From an uncultured bacterium (lineage in GTDB: Bacteria > Patescibacteriota > Minisyncoccia > Phycocordibacterales > CAIJYI01), in contig CALMXW010000016.1 of assembly GCA_937871115.1 (NCBI GenBank), positions 1 through 13,367 on the forward strand: DNA of 13,367 bases. Reading direction: 5' to 3'. The translations under genes and the position numbers were made by a program. The notes beneath the pieces were generated by a model, which searched no databases, had not been told where the DNA came from, and saw only the letters and a program-made list of their open reading frames with translations. The first letter of the stretch is position 1, and every line of letters starts with the position of its first letter. This document shows positions 7,406 through 13,367 of this stretch, piece after piece.

Positions 7406-8140
7406 ATGCTGTATTTTATTTACGGAACCAAGAGAGACAAGGTGCGAGAAAAGCGCGACGAGGTGGTCGCTCAGCTTCGTGGGAAACGCCCCAATGCAAA
7501 CTTTGTTGTGCTGGATAATGAAAACTTTTCTGAAGCGAAACTCGACGAGCTCATAGCGGGCGGTGGGCTCTTTGACGAGAAGCATATTGTGGCACTCAAC
7601 TTTCTTTTTTCCGACAAATCTTTCGGAGCCGCCCTTGTTTCGCGCGCTGGGGAAATGGAAAAATCTCCGTCTGCATTTATTTGCGCCGACGGGGAAATGG
7701 GAGCAGAAGCGTTGAAGAAGATTGAGAAGGTGGCATACAAAACCGTAGAGCTTGGCACAAAAATAGCAGAGGGACGGAAAGAAAACAGCAGTACACTTTT
7801 TGCGATTGCCGACGCTCTCGGCGCGAGAAGTAGTGAAAAAGCTTGGGCACTTTATACGAAAGCGATACAAGAAGGATTTTCACCAGAAGAAATCCATGGC
7901 ACACTCTTTTGGCAAGTGAAGAGTATTGCCCTTGCCTCGAAAGCGAAAAGCCCGACAGACTCGGGCCTCGCGCCATTCGTTTTCCAAAAATCTTTCCGAT
8001 ATGCAAAAAACTTCTCAGAGAGAGAGCTTAAAAGCACACTCCATGCACTCGTCGCCATGTATCATGAATCGCGCACCGAAGATAGTGATTCACTTGAGAC
8101 GGGGCTCGAGCAATTTCTGCTTAGTTTGAAAAAAATCTGA
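7406..8140 (+). CDS. holA: DNA polymerase III delta subunit-like clamp-loader protein
   Basis: Delta is the clamp-loader subunit that opens the beta sliding clamp. The 244-residue protein starts with the family's YFIYGTKRDKVREKRDEV (3-20), followed by a stretch matching the delta N-terminal domain, KLDELIAGGGLFDEKHIVAL (45-64). The C-terminal collar is recognisable in SPEEIHGTLFWQVKSIAL (159-176) and in the helical segment 191-242 ending EQFLLSLKKI. Family members usually have about 330-340 residues, so roughly 90-100 are missing, mostly from the middle lid region. Delta normally lacks a working P-loop, and none is seen. The ATG is 10 bases after the previous stop with no Shine-Dalgarno; the -10-like TAAAGT (7393-7398) is weak, so read-through from the upstream gene is plausible. 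The assignment rests on pattern recognition, without an alignment. Confidence 0.82.
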   Translation: MLYFIYGTKRDKVREKRDEVVAQLRGKRPNANFVVLDNENFSEAKLDELIAGGGLFDEKHIVALNFLFSDKSFGAALVSRAGEMEKSPSAFICADGEMGAEALKKIEKVAYKTVELGTKIAEGRKENSSTLFAIADALGARSSEKAWALYTKAIQEGFSPEEIHGTLFWQVKSIALASKAKSPTDSGLAPFVFQKSFRYAKNFSERELKSTLHALVAMYHESRTEDSDSLETGLEQFLLSLKKI

Positions 8141-8153
8141 AATGTAGTATAGT
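8126..8153 (+). promoter_or_regulatory. Promoter of the tRNA-Lys gene
   Basis: TTGAAA (8126-8131), a 16-base spacer and TATAGT (8148-8153) each match the consensus in five of six positions. The start point would be near 8160, leaving a leader of about 25 bases before the mature tRNA. The -35 lies inside the end of holA. It is the best two-part promoter in the window. Confidence 0.7.
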
Positions 8154-8184
8154 ATCTCCAGCATTTGAAAGGAGAAAAGAATAT

Positions 8185-8260
8185 CCGCCTATAGCTCAGT
8201 CGGTAGAGCAACTGCCTTTTAAGCAGTGGGTCGCAGGTTCGATTCCTGCTGGGCGGACCA
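8185..8260 (+). tRNA. tRNA-Lys(UUU)
   Basis: All four arms fold. The acceptor pairs 8185-8191 with 8250-8256, including one G·U. The D stem is GCTC/GAGC, the anticodon stem ACTGC/GCAGT with loop CTTTTAA (anticodon TTT), and the T stem GCAGG/CCTGC with loop TTCGATT. The discriminator is A8257 and the CCA end is encoded (8258-8260). The next base begins the reversed stop codon of the convergent gene, so there is no room for a separate terminator before that gene. As an ANN-decoding tRNA it is a predicted substrate of the TsaB-TsaD-TsaE system. Confidence 0.98.
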
Positions 8261-9196
8261 TTAATATTTCACTTCGGCGATGGGCTTACCCACGGCGTCG
8301 AGGAGGCGTATCGTTTCGCCCTTTGCTTTCCACATCTCGATACTTTGTCCGAGATAAACTCGCCATTCGTTGGTGGAAAAGTTGGAGTCGTTTTGGTATT
8401 TTGCTACACAGACAGTGTATCCAATTGAGTTGTTTACATATTCTTTGCAGGCAGTAGAGAGGGTGTTGGGAAGTGGGTTTACGTTGATCTGGCAGACAGG
8501 AATGGTGCGCATAAATGCCTGGCAATTTTTTTCAATTTTTTGGAAACCAGCTTCAGACGTTATTGTTGGGCAGTGTGTTGAAAGAGGGGGAACAAAATCC
8601 TCAAACTGTTCGAGATATCCGGAGCATTTGTTGACGCGAAACCACGGAGCCACAGGTGATGGACCACTTACAATAGTAAGACGATCTCCCGCTTTAACCT
8701 GAATATATGGCTCATACTTACCACCAAAGAGGATTTGCGTGCCGCTACCGAGGCGAACCTTCTTGCCAGCAGAATTTTGAAGAGACCAATCGTTGATATT
8801 AAGCGGACTTAGGTTGCCCTGAGTTACATTGATTGTTACGTATTCTTTTTCAGGATATACCTCTGATTTTGCTGTTCCCGAACCAAGAGAAAATGAACCC
8901 TTGTAAAAAGATGGATCCGGGGTGGGCACAGTATTACCGTCATCATCTGTAATGGTGTCTATGTCATCAATAGGGGGCGGCTCGGTGGTGTCTTTTGGAG
9001 TATCCTTTGGTTTGTCTGGAGTTGAGGGAGTTGATGTGGCCGCCTTGAAATAGCTATCAAGCGACGGTACACCACTTCCGAAAAAGAGCGCCCAAATACC
9101 CCAGGCAAGAAGAAGGAAAATAATAATCGCCACGATTCCCTTGAGTGGGGTCCAGGCGGGCTTCGGAGCTTTTTCCGGAGGAAGGGTAATAGACAT
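8261..9196 (-). CDS. Membrane-anchored protein with a lamin-tail-like ectodomain
   Basis: The 311-residue protein has a short cytoplasmic N-terminus, one transmembrane helix (about 20-39) and a Pro/Thr/Asp-rich linker (52-96). The rest is predicted to lie outside the membrane. The ectodomain resembles a lamin-tail (LTD) beta sandwich: EYVTINV (118-124), LNINDWSLQNSAGKKVRLGS (132-151) and a C-terminal strand pair TIRLLDAVGKPIAEVKY (295-311). Between these halves is an insertion with all six cysteines (191, 209, 225, 235, 250, 263), enough for three disulfides. Lamin-tail domains in bacterial surface proteins are linked to envelope or secreted roles, but the function here is unknown. The ATG has TACAAT 8 bases upstream and no good Shine-Dalgarno. 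The gene converges on tRNA-Lys with no spacer. The lamin-tail reading is an inference from pattern. Confidence 0.85.
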   Translation of the reverse strand: MSITLPPEKAPKPAWTPLKGIVAIIIFLLLAWGIWALFFGSGVPSLDSYFKAATSTPSTPDKPKDTPKDTTEPPPIDDIDTITDDDGNTVPTPDPSFYKGSFSLGSGTAKSEVYPEKEYVTINVTQGNLSPLNINDWSLQNSAGKKVRLGSGTQILFGGKYEPYIQVKAGDRLTIVSGPSPVAPWFRVNKCSGYLEQFEDFVPPLSTHCPTITSEAGFQKIEKNCQAFMRTIPVCQINVNPLPNTLSTACKEYVNNSIGYTVCVAKYQNDSNFSTNEWRVYLGQSIEMWKAKGETIRLLDAVGKPIAEVKY

Positions 9197-9204
9197 GTGC
9201 TTCT

Positions 9205-9210
9205 ATTGTA
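9205..9210 (-). promoter_or_regulatory. -10 hexamer before the lamin-tail-like gene
   Basis: The minus strand reads TACAAT (five of six matches), then 8 bases and the ATG at 9196. A TGGAAA sits 17 bases upstream as a fair -35, four of six matches. The gene thus has its own promoter just after the LamG terminator and probably a near-leaderless mRNA. Confidence 0.5.
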
Positions 9211-9234
9211 CCGCTGTGTATTCTTTTTTTCCAG

Positions 9235-9267
9235 TAAAAAAGCCACCGGAGTTTTACACCAGTGGCT
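9235..9267 (-). terminator. Intrinsic terminator of the LamG gene
   Basis: On the minus strand the arms 9267-9259 and 9249-9241 form a 9-bp stem (one G·U) around a 9-base loop, followed directly by a T run read from 9240 to 9236. It lies 31 bases after the stop of the LamG gene and before the promoter of the next gene. This is the only clear intrinsic terminator in the window. Confidence 0.88.
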
Positions 9268-9297
9268 AGAGACAGAAAATCTCAAAGAAAGATCAAA

Positions 9298-11412
9298 TTA
9301 TTGTGTTGTCCAAGGAAGTTCGTTGCTGTGGAGGGACTCAGATGGTTGTCCGTTTGTGTCTGTTCCAACAGCAGTCACGACGAAGTATTTTTGTATACTC
9401 GGGGGAGCGATGAACGTGTAGGCTGTTGAAACAAGTGTTACATCTACACACTGTTTAGACTCTGGTGGATATGTGCCACCGCTTACATCACTCATATAAA
9501 CACAGTATTGTGTGATACGGGCGATATCGGCGGGTGCGTCCCATGCCAGGCCCAACGATTGTTGGGAGCCCACAGTCACTGCCGCTGATACAACTATTGT
9601 TCCACCCGGACCCACGCACGACATATCATATGTGGTCGTAGTGCTTGGGGCGACCAGCTCGGAGCCCGTTGTTGCTGAGATACTCGTCCATGATGCGGAG
9701 CAGGAAGTAGCGTTTGTCGCCGTCCAGTTTAAAGTGGAGGTTCCTCCAGCGATGATTGCTGTCGGACTGGCCACCAGGCTAATGCTCGGTACCGGAGGAG
9801 GTGTAACTGTTATTCCCGCAGTAGCGTTCGCTGTTCCACTTAGTCCAACACACGACACAGAGTATGTTGTGGTAGAAAGAGGAGAAACACTGATTGAGCC
9901 CGAAAGAGTACCATTGGTATCAAACCCAGCACCCGTGCAAGACGTTGCGTTTAAGGAACTCCACGTGAGTGTACTTGAGTCACCACTCACAATGGAAACA
10001 GGGTTTGCCACAAGAGAAGCAGTCGTGGGCGGAGGGGGAACGTAAGCAGGTGCTGTCCATGCTATGTTGTCCAGCACAACACCAGACGGGAAGTTCCAAA
10101 AAACGACACTTGAAGCATTTGGCCAGTTGAGGGCAATCACTTGTGGTGTGTTGGCTACAAGGTTGGCAGTAGTATTTTGTCCAAGATTGTCGCTGAGTGA
10201 AATCGTTCCATTTGTCGATGAGGACACCGTTATCGTGAGAAGTTTTCCGGATAAAACAAACTGAAAGGAACCTACTCCAGAAGGAGAGAGTGCGTAGTTT
10301 GTTGAATTTCCAGAAAATGGTCCCTGTTTCCAAACAGCGTCGCTTCCAGTGAAGTCAACTCCCTCGAAGGATCCAATCAGGCTACCCGAAGCGCTCGTTG
10401 GGGTGGGGTTGTCGAAGTCGACAGATCGAACAGCTGCTGAGCGTCCCATGTCAGTTGTGATTTCCGCGGGGGATAACGCGCGGTTATATATTCGCACATC
10501 ATCCATTTTTCCTTTGAAAAATTCACCCCATACCGTGTTTCCGCCAATACTCAGTATTCCACTGGAGGTTGTTATCGCACCCGCCGCCACAACAACCTTC
10601 TTTTCCACTCCATTAATATAGATACGAAGATTTGCGCCGTCGAATGTTGCTGTGAGATGATTCCAAGTATTTACTGTAAGCTTTGCGCTCGACGCGGCGA
10701 AACGCGAATCTAAGTATGACTTTGGATATACGGTATCGCTGCTTGCGTACAGAGAGTACGTGAGAGCTCCAGGTGCTTCCTTTATGACAACCGTCTGCCA
10801 ACCAGAAATTATTTCCGGGTACACCCACGCTTCCAGTGTCATCCCAGTGGTGAAGTTGAAATCCGGATCGTCTGGAATCTGAATGCGTCCACTTTTTCCA
10901 TCAAAATGTATGGCACCAGAGTTTTTACCAGTAGTTACCCACGTTGCACCAGAAAGGAGTTGACCACTATGCCCTCGCCCAGAGGTGTCTAGGGCCGCAG
11001 CACCTGACCCCTCATCAAAGGTATACGAAGCGACCAATCCATATTTCACACTCTGGTTGGAACCAGTACAGTTTGCCGGCGCACTTGTCACGGTTTTTTG
11101 AACCGAGACAAAACCTTGTCGCGCAGACAATATACATGGCACGAGGGTGGTGTCGCTATTTGTCGTGGTGAGAGACCAAGTACCACTCGTGTTTCCTTTT
11201 GGAGAGCCAAGATAATCCCATGTCTTCGCGTTATTTACTCCGACAACAGTACTGGCCGCTCCTGCTCCAGAAATTTTCCATTGAGACGTAGACGATGTCC
11301 ACGTTGCTGAGGTTACAGAAAATGCAGCTGCAAATGCGAAAGAAATTGTAAGTAGGCAAGACGCCACGAATATCAGAGACCTGATGTGTGTCCCAGGCTT
11401 TTTTGCGTTCAC
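9298..11412 (-). CDS. Secreted LamG / Ig-like / fibronectin III surface protein
   Basis: This 704-residue protein begins with a signal peptide (basic 4-11, hydrophobic 12-30 ending AFAAAF). A LamG jelly roll (about 125-320) follows, with GLVASYTFDEGSG at its start, FDGKSGRIQIPD (170-181), MTLEAWVYPE (191-200) and KMDDVRIYNRALSPAEI (302-318). Residues 345-455 form another beta-rich module ending VVLDNIAW. Two Ig-like repeats (462-537 and 541-615) each hold one cysteine pair (C492/C521, C571/C599). A fibronectin III-like domain (618-704) closes the protein. No cell-wall anchor is visible, so it is either released or held by contacts. LamG and FnIII modules commonly bind carbohydrate or protein, which suggests adhesion; the ligand is unknown. 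The GTG start is set by an AGGAG 6 bases upstream, and an intrinsic terminator follows the stop. Confidence 0.92.
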   Translation of the reverse strand: MNAKKPGTHIRSLIFVASCLLTISFAFAAAFSVTSATWTSSTSQWKISGAGAASTVVGVNNAKTWDYLGSPKGNTSGTWSLTTTNSDTTLVPCILSARQGFVSVQKTVTSAPANCTGSNQSVKYGLVASYTFDEGSGAAALDTSGRGHSGQLLSGATWVTTGKNSGAIHFDGKSGRIQIPDDPDFNFTTGMTLEAWVYPEIISGWQTVVIKEAPGALTYSLYASSDTVYPKSYLDSRFAASSAKLTVNTWNHLTATFDGANLRIYINGVEKKVVVAAGAITTSSGILSIGGNTVWGEFFKGKMDDVRIYNRALSPAEITTDMGRSAAVRSVDFDNPTPTSASGSLIGSFEGVDFTGSDAVWKQGPFSGNSTNYALSPSGVGSFQFVLSGKLLTITVSSSTNGTISLSDNLGQNTTANLVANTPQVIALNWPNASSVVFWNFPSGVVLDNIAWTAPAYVPPPPTTASLVANPVSIVSGDSSTLTWSSLNATSCTGAGFDTNGTLSGSISVSPLSTTTYSVSCVGLSGTANATAGITVTPPPVPSISLVASPTAIIAGGTSTLNWTATNATSCSASWTSISATTGSELVAPSTTTTYDMSCVGPGGTIVVSAAVTVGSQQSLGLAWDAPADIARITQYCVYMSDVSGGTYPPESKQCVDVTLVSTAYTFIAPPSIQKYFVVTAVGTDTNGQPSESLHSNELPWTTQ
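9568..10029 (-). repeat. Tandem pair of Ig-like modules within the LamG gene
   Basis: Two consecutive segments of about 75 codons encode related modules. Each starts SLVA(N/S)P, has a TLTWS or TLNWT strand, a Cys in NATSC, then STTTTY- or STTTYS-like text before a second Cys in SCVG. Three linker residues, rich in proline, separate them. The pattern points to domain duplication; the DNA has diverged more than the protein. Confidence 0.8.
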
Positions 11413-11418
11413 AATACA

Positions 11419-11423
11419 CTCCT
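11419..11423 (-). promoter_or_regulatory. Shine-Dalgarno site that fixes the LamG gene start
   Basis: The minus strand has AGGAG followed by 6 bases and the GTG start. This is the only well-placed Shine-Dalgarno in front of a gene in the window, and it decides the non-ATG start. Confidence 0.8.
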
Positions 11424-11436
11424 ATCAATTTGTTAA

Positions 11437-11452
11437 GGTACCGTTTTGTACC
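11437..11452 (-). other. Hairpin at the predicted 5' end of the LamG mRNA
   Basis: On the minus strand GGTAC, a 6-base loop and GTACC form a perfect 5-bp stem. It ends 24 bases before the GTG and starts 7 bases after a possible -10. It could protect the mRNA 5' end. The stem is short, so chance is possible. Confidence 0.35.
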
Positions 11453-11459
11453 ACTCCAC

Positions 11460-11468
11460 ATGGTAGCA
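11460..11468 (-). promoter_or_regulatory. Possible extended -10 of the LamG gene
   Basis: The minus strand reads TGCTACCAT: a TGn extension and TACCAT, four of six matches. The start point would coincide with the base of the adjacent hairpin, giving a leader of about 40 bases. No -35 is recognisable, so the call is tentative. Confidence 0.35.
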
Positions 11469-11488
11469 TATGAGAAGATTTTTTGCTT

Positions 11489-12775
11489 TTACGATATATT
11501 TTTCAGCTCCTCTTTCGTCACCCGCGCATCATCCCAAGGAATTTTGCCGCCATTGGCAATCATAATGTATGGGTCAGTGCCCTTGCCGGTAATAATCACC
11601 GCATCGCGTTCGTCTTTTGCGGAAAAAATAGCGCGCTGTATTGCTTCTCGCCGGTCCAGAATGACCTCAACTTTTTTCTCTTTTACTCCCGCTCGAATTT
11701 CATCAATAATTTTTTGAGGGTCTTCGTCATACGGATCTTCGTTGGTGAGAATGATGCGTGAGCAATATTTTTCAGCAATGCCCCCCATCACCGGGCGTTT
11801 CCAGGTATCGCGTCCGCCACCAGTAGAGCCGAGAACGCAAATAAGGTTTTTCTTTCCTTGTCCCGCTGTGGCGGTGGCGAGTGCTTCATAAGCAGCGGTG
11901 AGCGAGTCGGGTGTGTGGGCATAGTCTACAAAAACACCAAACGGTTGCCCGGCTTCTATTTTTTCCATGCGCCCACGAATTTCTTTCACTCGCTCTACGC
12001 CAGTATGGATAGCTCGCAGTGGAATGCAGAAATGTTTTGCCACAGCTACTGCGGCAAGGATGTTCATAATGTTGAATTTTCCGCGAAGGGGGGAGTGTAT
12101 ACGCATGCCACTCACCGTCATATCGATACCATTTTCCGTAAGCTGGTATGGCCACGCATCATGAAGAGAGAAGCCGATCTGTGTGCGTATTCGGGGGGTG
12201 CGGAGAAATTTTTCTCCCACGGGGTCGCTAGTATTTGCGATGATGGCAGTATTCTTTTTTGAATTCGCCGCCATGGTGCGCGCGATGGAGAGTTTCGCGT
12301 CAAGATATTTTTCGTATGATCCATGTGACTCGATATGCTCGGGCGCAAGATTGGTGAAAACGAGAGCGTCGAGGTCGATAAACTTGTGTCGAAACTGCTT
12401 CGCTCCCTCGGAGGTCATTTCCATCACGGCATAGGTGCATCCGGCACGCACGGCATCGCGGAGAAATTTCTGCTGGAAAAACCGCCCCGGCATGGTCATC
12501 TTATATTTGTTGGGAATTTCTTTATCGGCAATTTTAAACCGGAGCGTCCCAGCGAGTGCCGTACGGTGCCCGGCTTCCTCGAGAATGGAGTTGATGAGCT
12601 CGACGGTGCTCGTCTTTCCCTTTGTGCCCGTCACCCCGATAACAATGAGTCTTTTTGATGGGAAATCGTACCTCATGGCGCCGAGAAGTGCGAGGGTGTA
12701 GTGGTACACTGGCTGGAGCGCGGCAAATACCCGCCGAGGAAGAAGCTTTTTTGTAGTGCGGATGATGGAGTCCAT
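11489..12775 (-). CDS. murE: MurE-like Mur ligase lacking the N-terminal UDP-binding domain
   Basis: Mur ligases use ATP to add amino acids to the peptidoglycan stem; MurE adds the third residue. From the ATG, the 428 residues show the P-loop TGTKGKTS (49-56), the likely carbamylated lysine K161 in YLDAKLSIA, VDYAHTPDSL (283-292) and GSTGGGRDTWKRPVMG (316-331), all typical of MurE. Two features are odd. The P-loop lies at residue 49 instead of about 115, so the first domain that binds the UDP-sugar is essentially missing; only 25 bases separate the ATG from the next gene, so no upstream exon-like piece can supply it. The DNPR motif that reads meso-diaminopimelate is E346-D347-P348-Y349. The substrate is therefore uncertain. 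An in-frame TTG (12782-12784) would add three residues. TATATT lies 7 bases before the ATG and no Shine-Dalgarno is present. Confidence 0.88.
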   Translation of the reverse strand: MDSIIRTTKKLLPRRVFAALQPVYHYTLALLGAMRYDFPSKRLIVIGVTGTKGKTSTVELINSILEEAGHRTALAGTLRFKIADKEIPNKYKMTMPGRFFQQKFLRDAVRAGCTYAVMEMTSEGAKQFRHKFIDLDALVFTNLAPEHIESHGSYEKYLDAKLSIARTMAANSKKNTAIIANTSDPVGEKFLRTPRIRTQIGFSLHDAWPYQLTENGIDMTVSGMRIHSPLRGKFNIMNILAAVAVAKHFCIPLRAIHTGVERVKEIRGRMEKIEAGQPFGVFVDYAHTPDSLTAAYEALATATAGQGKKNLICVLGSTGGGRDTWKRPVMGGIAEKYCSRIILTNEDPYDEDPQKIIDEIRAGVKEKKVEVILDRREAIQRAIFSAKDERDAVIITGKGTDPYIMIANGGKIPWDDARVTKEELKNIS

Positions 12776-12782
12776 AGATAAC

Positions 12783-12788
12783 AATATA
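12783..12788 (-). promoter_or_regulatory. -10 hexamer before the MurE-like gene
   Basis: The minus strand reads TATATT, then 7 bases and the ATG at 12775. No clear -35 is seen. The position suggests a leaderless mRNA starting in the 25-base gap after the membrane protein gene. Confidence 0.42.
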
Positions 12789-12800
12789 GTACCAAATTAT

Positions 12801-13355
12801 TTATCTCGCCACCCGGCACACGGCAGGATTTTGGATTTGCTTTGCGGTGAGAGAGATAGAGATGGCGAGGAGGGCGATACCAAGTATCCCAAATTCTTCT
12901 CCGGAATTATGCAAAAATGAAAGTGCACTCCCTGCGCCAAGGGAGGGAAGAACACCGGTCAAAAAGAGCGAGCCACACGCCGCACACCCTGTACCAAAAA
13001 TAGCACTCAGTATTCCCAAAAATCCCGTAGCGATGCCGCTTTGTTTGATATCTCCAACTTTTCGACGAAGGTAAAAGACCACCATCGCAAGATTTATTCC
13101 AAACAACACAGAAAGGACAATAGTAGAGAAAGCAGAGAATGGCGTAAAGTTTGTTGTGATAGCGCCGAGCATTGCAATGGGCAGGCTGAATTTTTCTGTG
13201 AATGGTATGTCAGTGGAAGCGAAGATGCTTATCACGGTAAAAAGGTTGGGGAGCCACACCGTGAAAGCAAAGAGCGCAAAGCTCGACACGAGCGCGAGGA
13301 ATATATACGCGGGTTTTTGAAAAACTTTTTGGAGAGCGGAGAACACAGGAGACAT
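12801..13355 (-). CDS. Hypothetical multi-spanning membrane protein with a CxxC
   Basis: This 184-residue protein is strongly hydrophobic, with four to five predicted membrane segments: about 17-45, 57-70 (weak), 74-96, 107-146 (long, may be two passes or a re-entrant loop) and 155-172. The segment 120-143 contains G-C124-A-A-C127-G, followed by SLFLTGVLPSLGAGSAL, so a CxxC pair sits at or inside the membrane. The third cysteine, C180, is in the tail. Positive residues RRK (97-99) mark a cytoplasmic loop. I do not recognise a named family; similar small membrane proteins with GCxxCG occur in Patescibacteria and archaea as far as I recall. A redox or metal role is possible but unproven. Only 12 bases lie upstream of the ATG in the window, so its signals cannot be judged. 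It precedes the MurE-like gene by 25 bases. Confidence 0.82.
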   Translation of the reverse strand: MSPVFSALQKVFQKPAYIFLALVSSFALFAFTVWLPNLFTVISIFASTDIPFTEKFSLPIAMLGAITTNFTPFSAFSTIVLSVLFGINLAMVVFYLRRKVGDIKQSGIATGFLGILSAIFGTGCAACGSLFLTGVLPSLGAGSALSFLHNSGEEFGILGIALLAISISLTAKQIQNPAVCRVAR

Positions 13356-13367
13356 GTTTTTTTGTTT

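Noticed and set aside
8168..8174. AAAGGAG resembling a Shine-Dalgarno site
   Set aside because: No start codon follows at a usable distance; it lies in the leader of tRNA-Lys.
9512..10045. A 177-codon open frame on the plus strand
   Set aside because: It is antisense to the Ig-like repeats of the LamG gene and merely mirrors their codon pattern.
1..13367. CRISPR array, insertion sequence, integrase or phage genes
   Set aside because: No regularly spaced direct repeats and no transposase, integrase or phage protein motifs were found on either strand.

Overview
The window looks like a piece of a Candidate Phyla Radiation (Patescibacteria, Parcubacteria-like) chromosome. This is an inference from gene content and style: very tight gene packing, a Pol I without a proofreading module, a short clamp-loader delta subunit, a MurE-like ligase without its first domain, and surface proteins built from LamG, Ig-like, FnIII and lamin-tail-like modules. 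No phylogenetic search was possible.

Layout. Bases 52-1074 encode RuvB on the minus strand. Bases 1075-1383 are the only long gap. They hold ruvB promoter elements and a roughly 175-bp element closed by 28-nt inverted arms, which I read as an undescribed structured RNA. A minus-strand PilB/GspE-type ATPase follows, then a divergent plus-strand run: tsaE, polA, an unrecognised 462-residue protein, a holA-like gene and tRNA-Lys(UUU). The tRNA ends one base before the stop codon of a convergent gene. From 8261 to the end everything is on the minus strand: a membrane-anchored lamin-tail-like protein, a secreted LamG/Ig/FnIII protein with a clear terminator, a MurE-like ligase and a small membrane protein with an intramembrane-looking CxxC.

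How the genes fit together. ruvB, polA and holA serve DNA repair and replication. tsaE and tRNA-Lys belong to translation; tsaE serves the t6A modification of ANN-decoding tRNAs, a group that includes tRNA-Lys(UUU). The pilus ATPase, the two exported proteins and the Mur ligase serve the cell surface. There is no long single-function operon.

Expression signals. Of the nine protein genes with readable upstream sequence, only the LamG gene has a clear Shine-Dalgarno sequence. Seven of the others carry a TATAAT-like hexamer ending 6-10 bases before the chosen start codon, as expected for leaderless or nearly leaderless mRNAs. The holA-like gene has neither signal clearly.

The strongest candidates for something new are the structured element at about 1138-1316, the leaderless promoter pattern, the orphan gene at 6007-7395, and the reduced MurE-like ligase.
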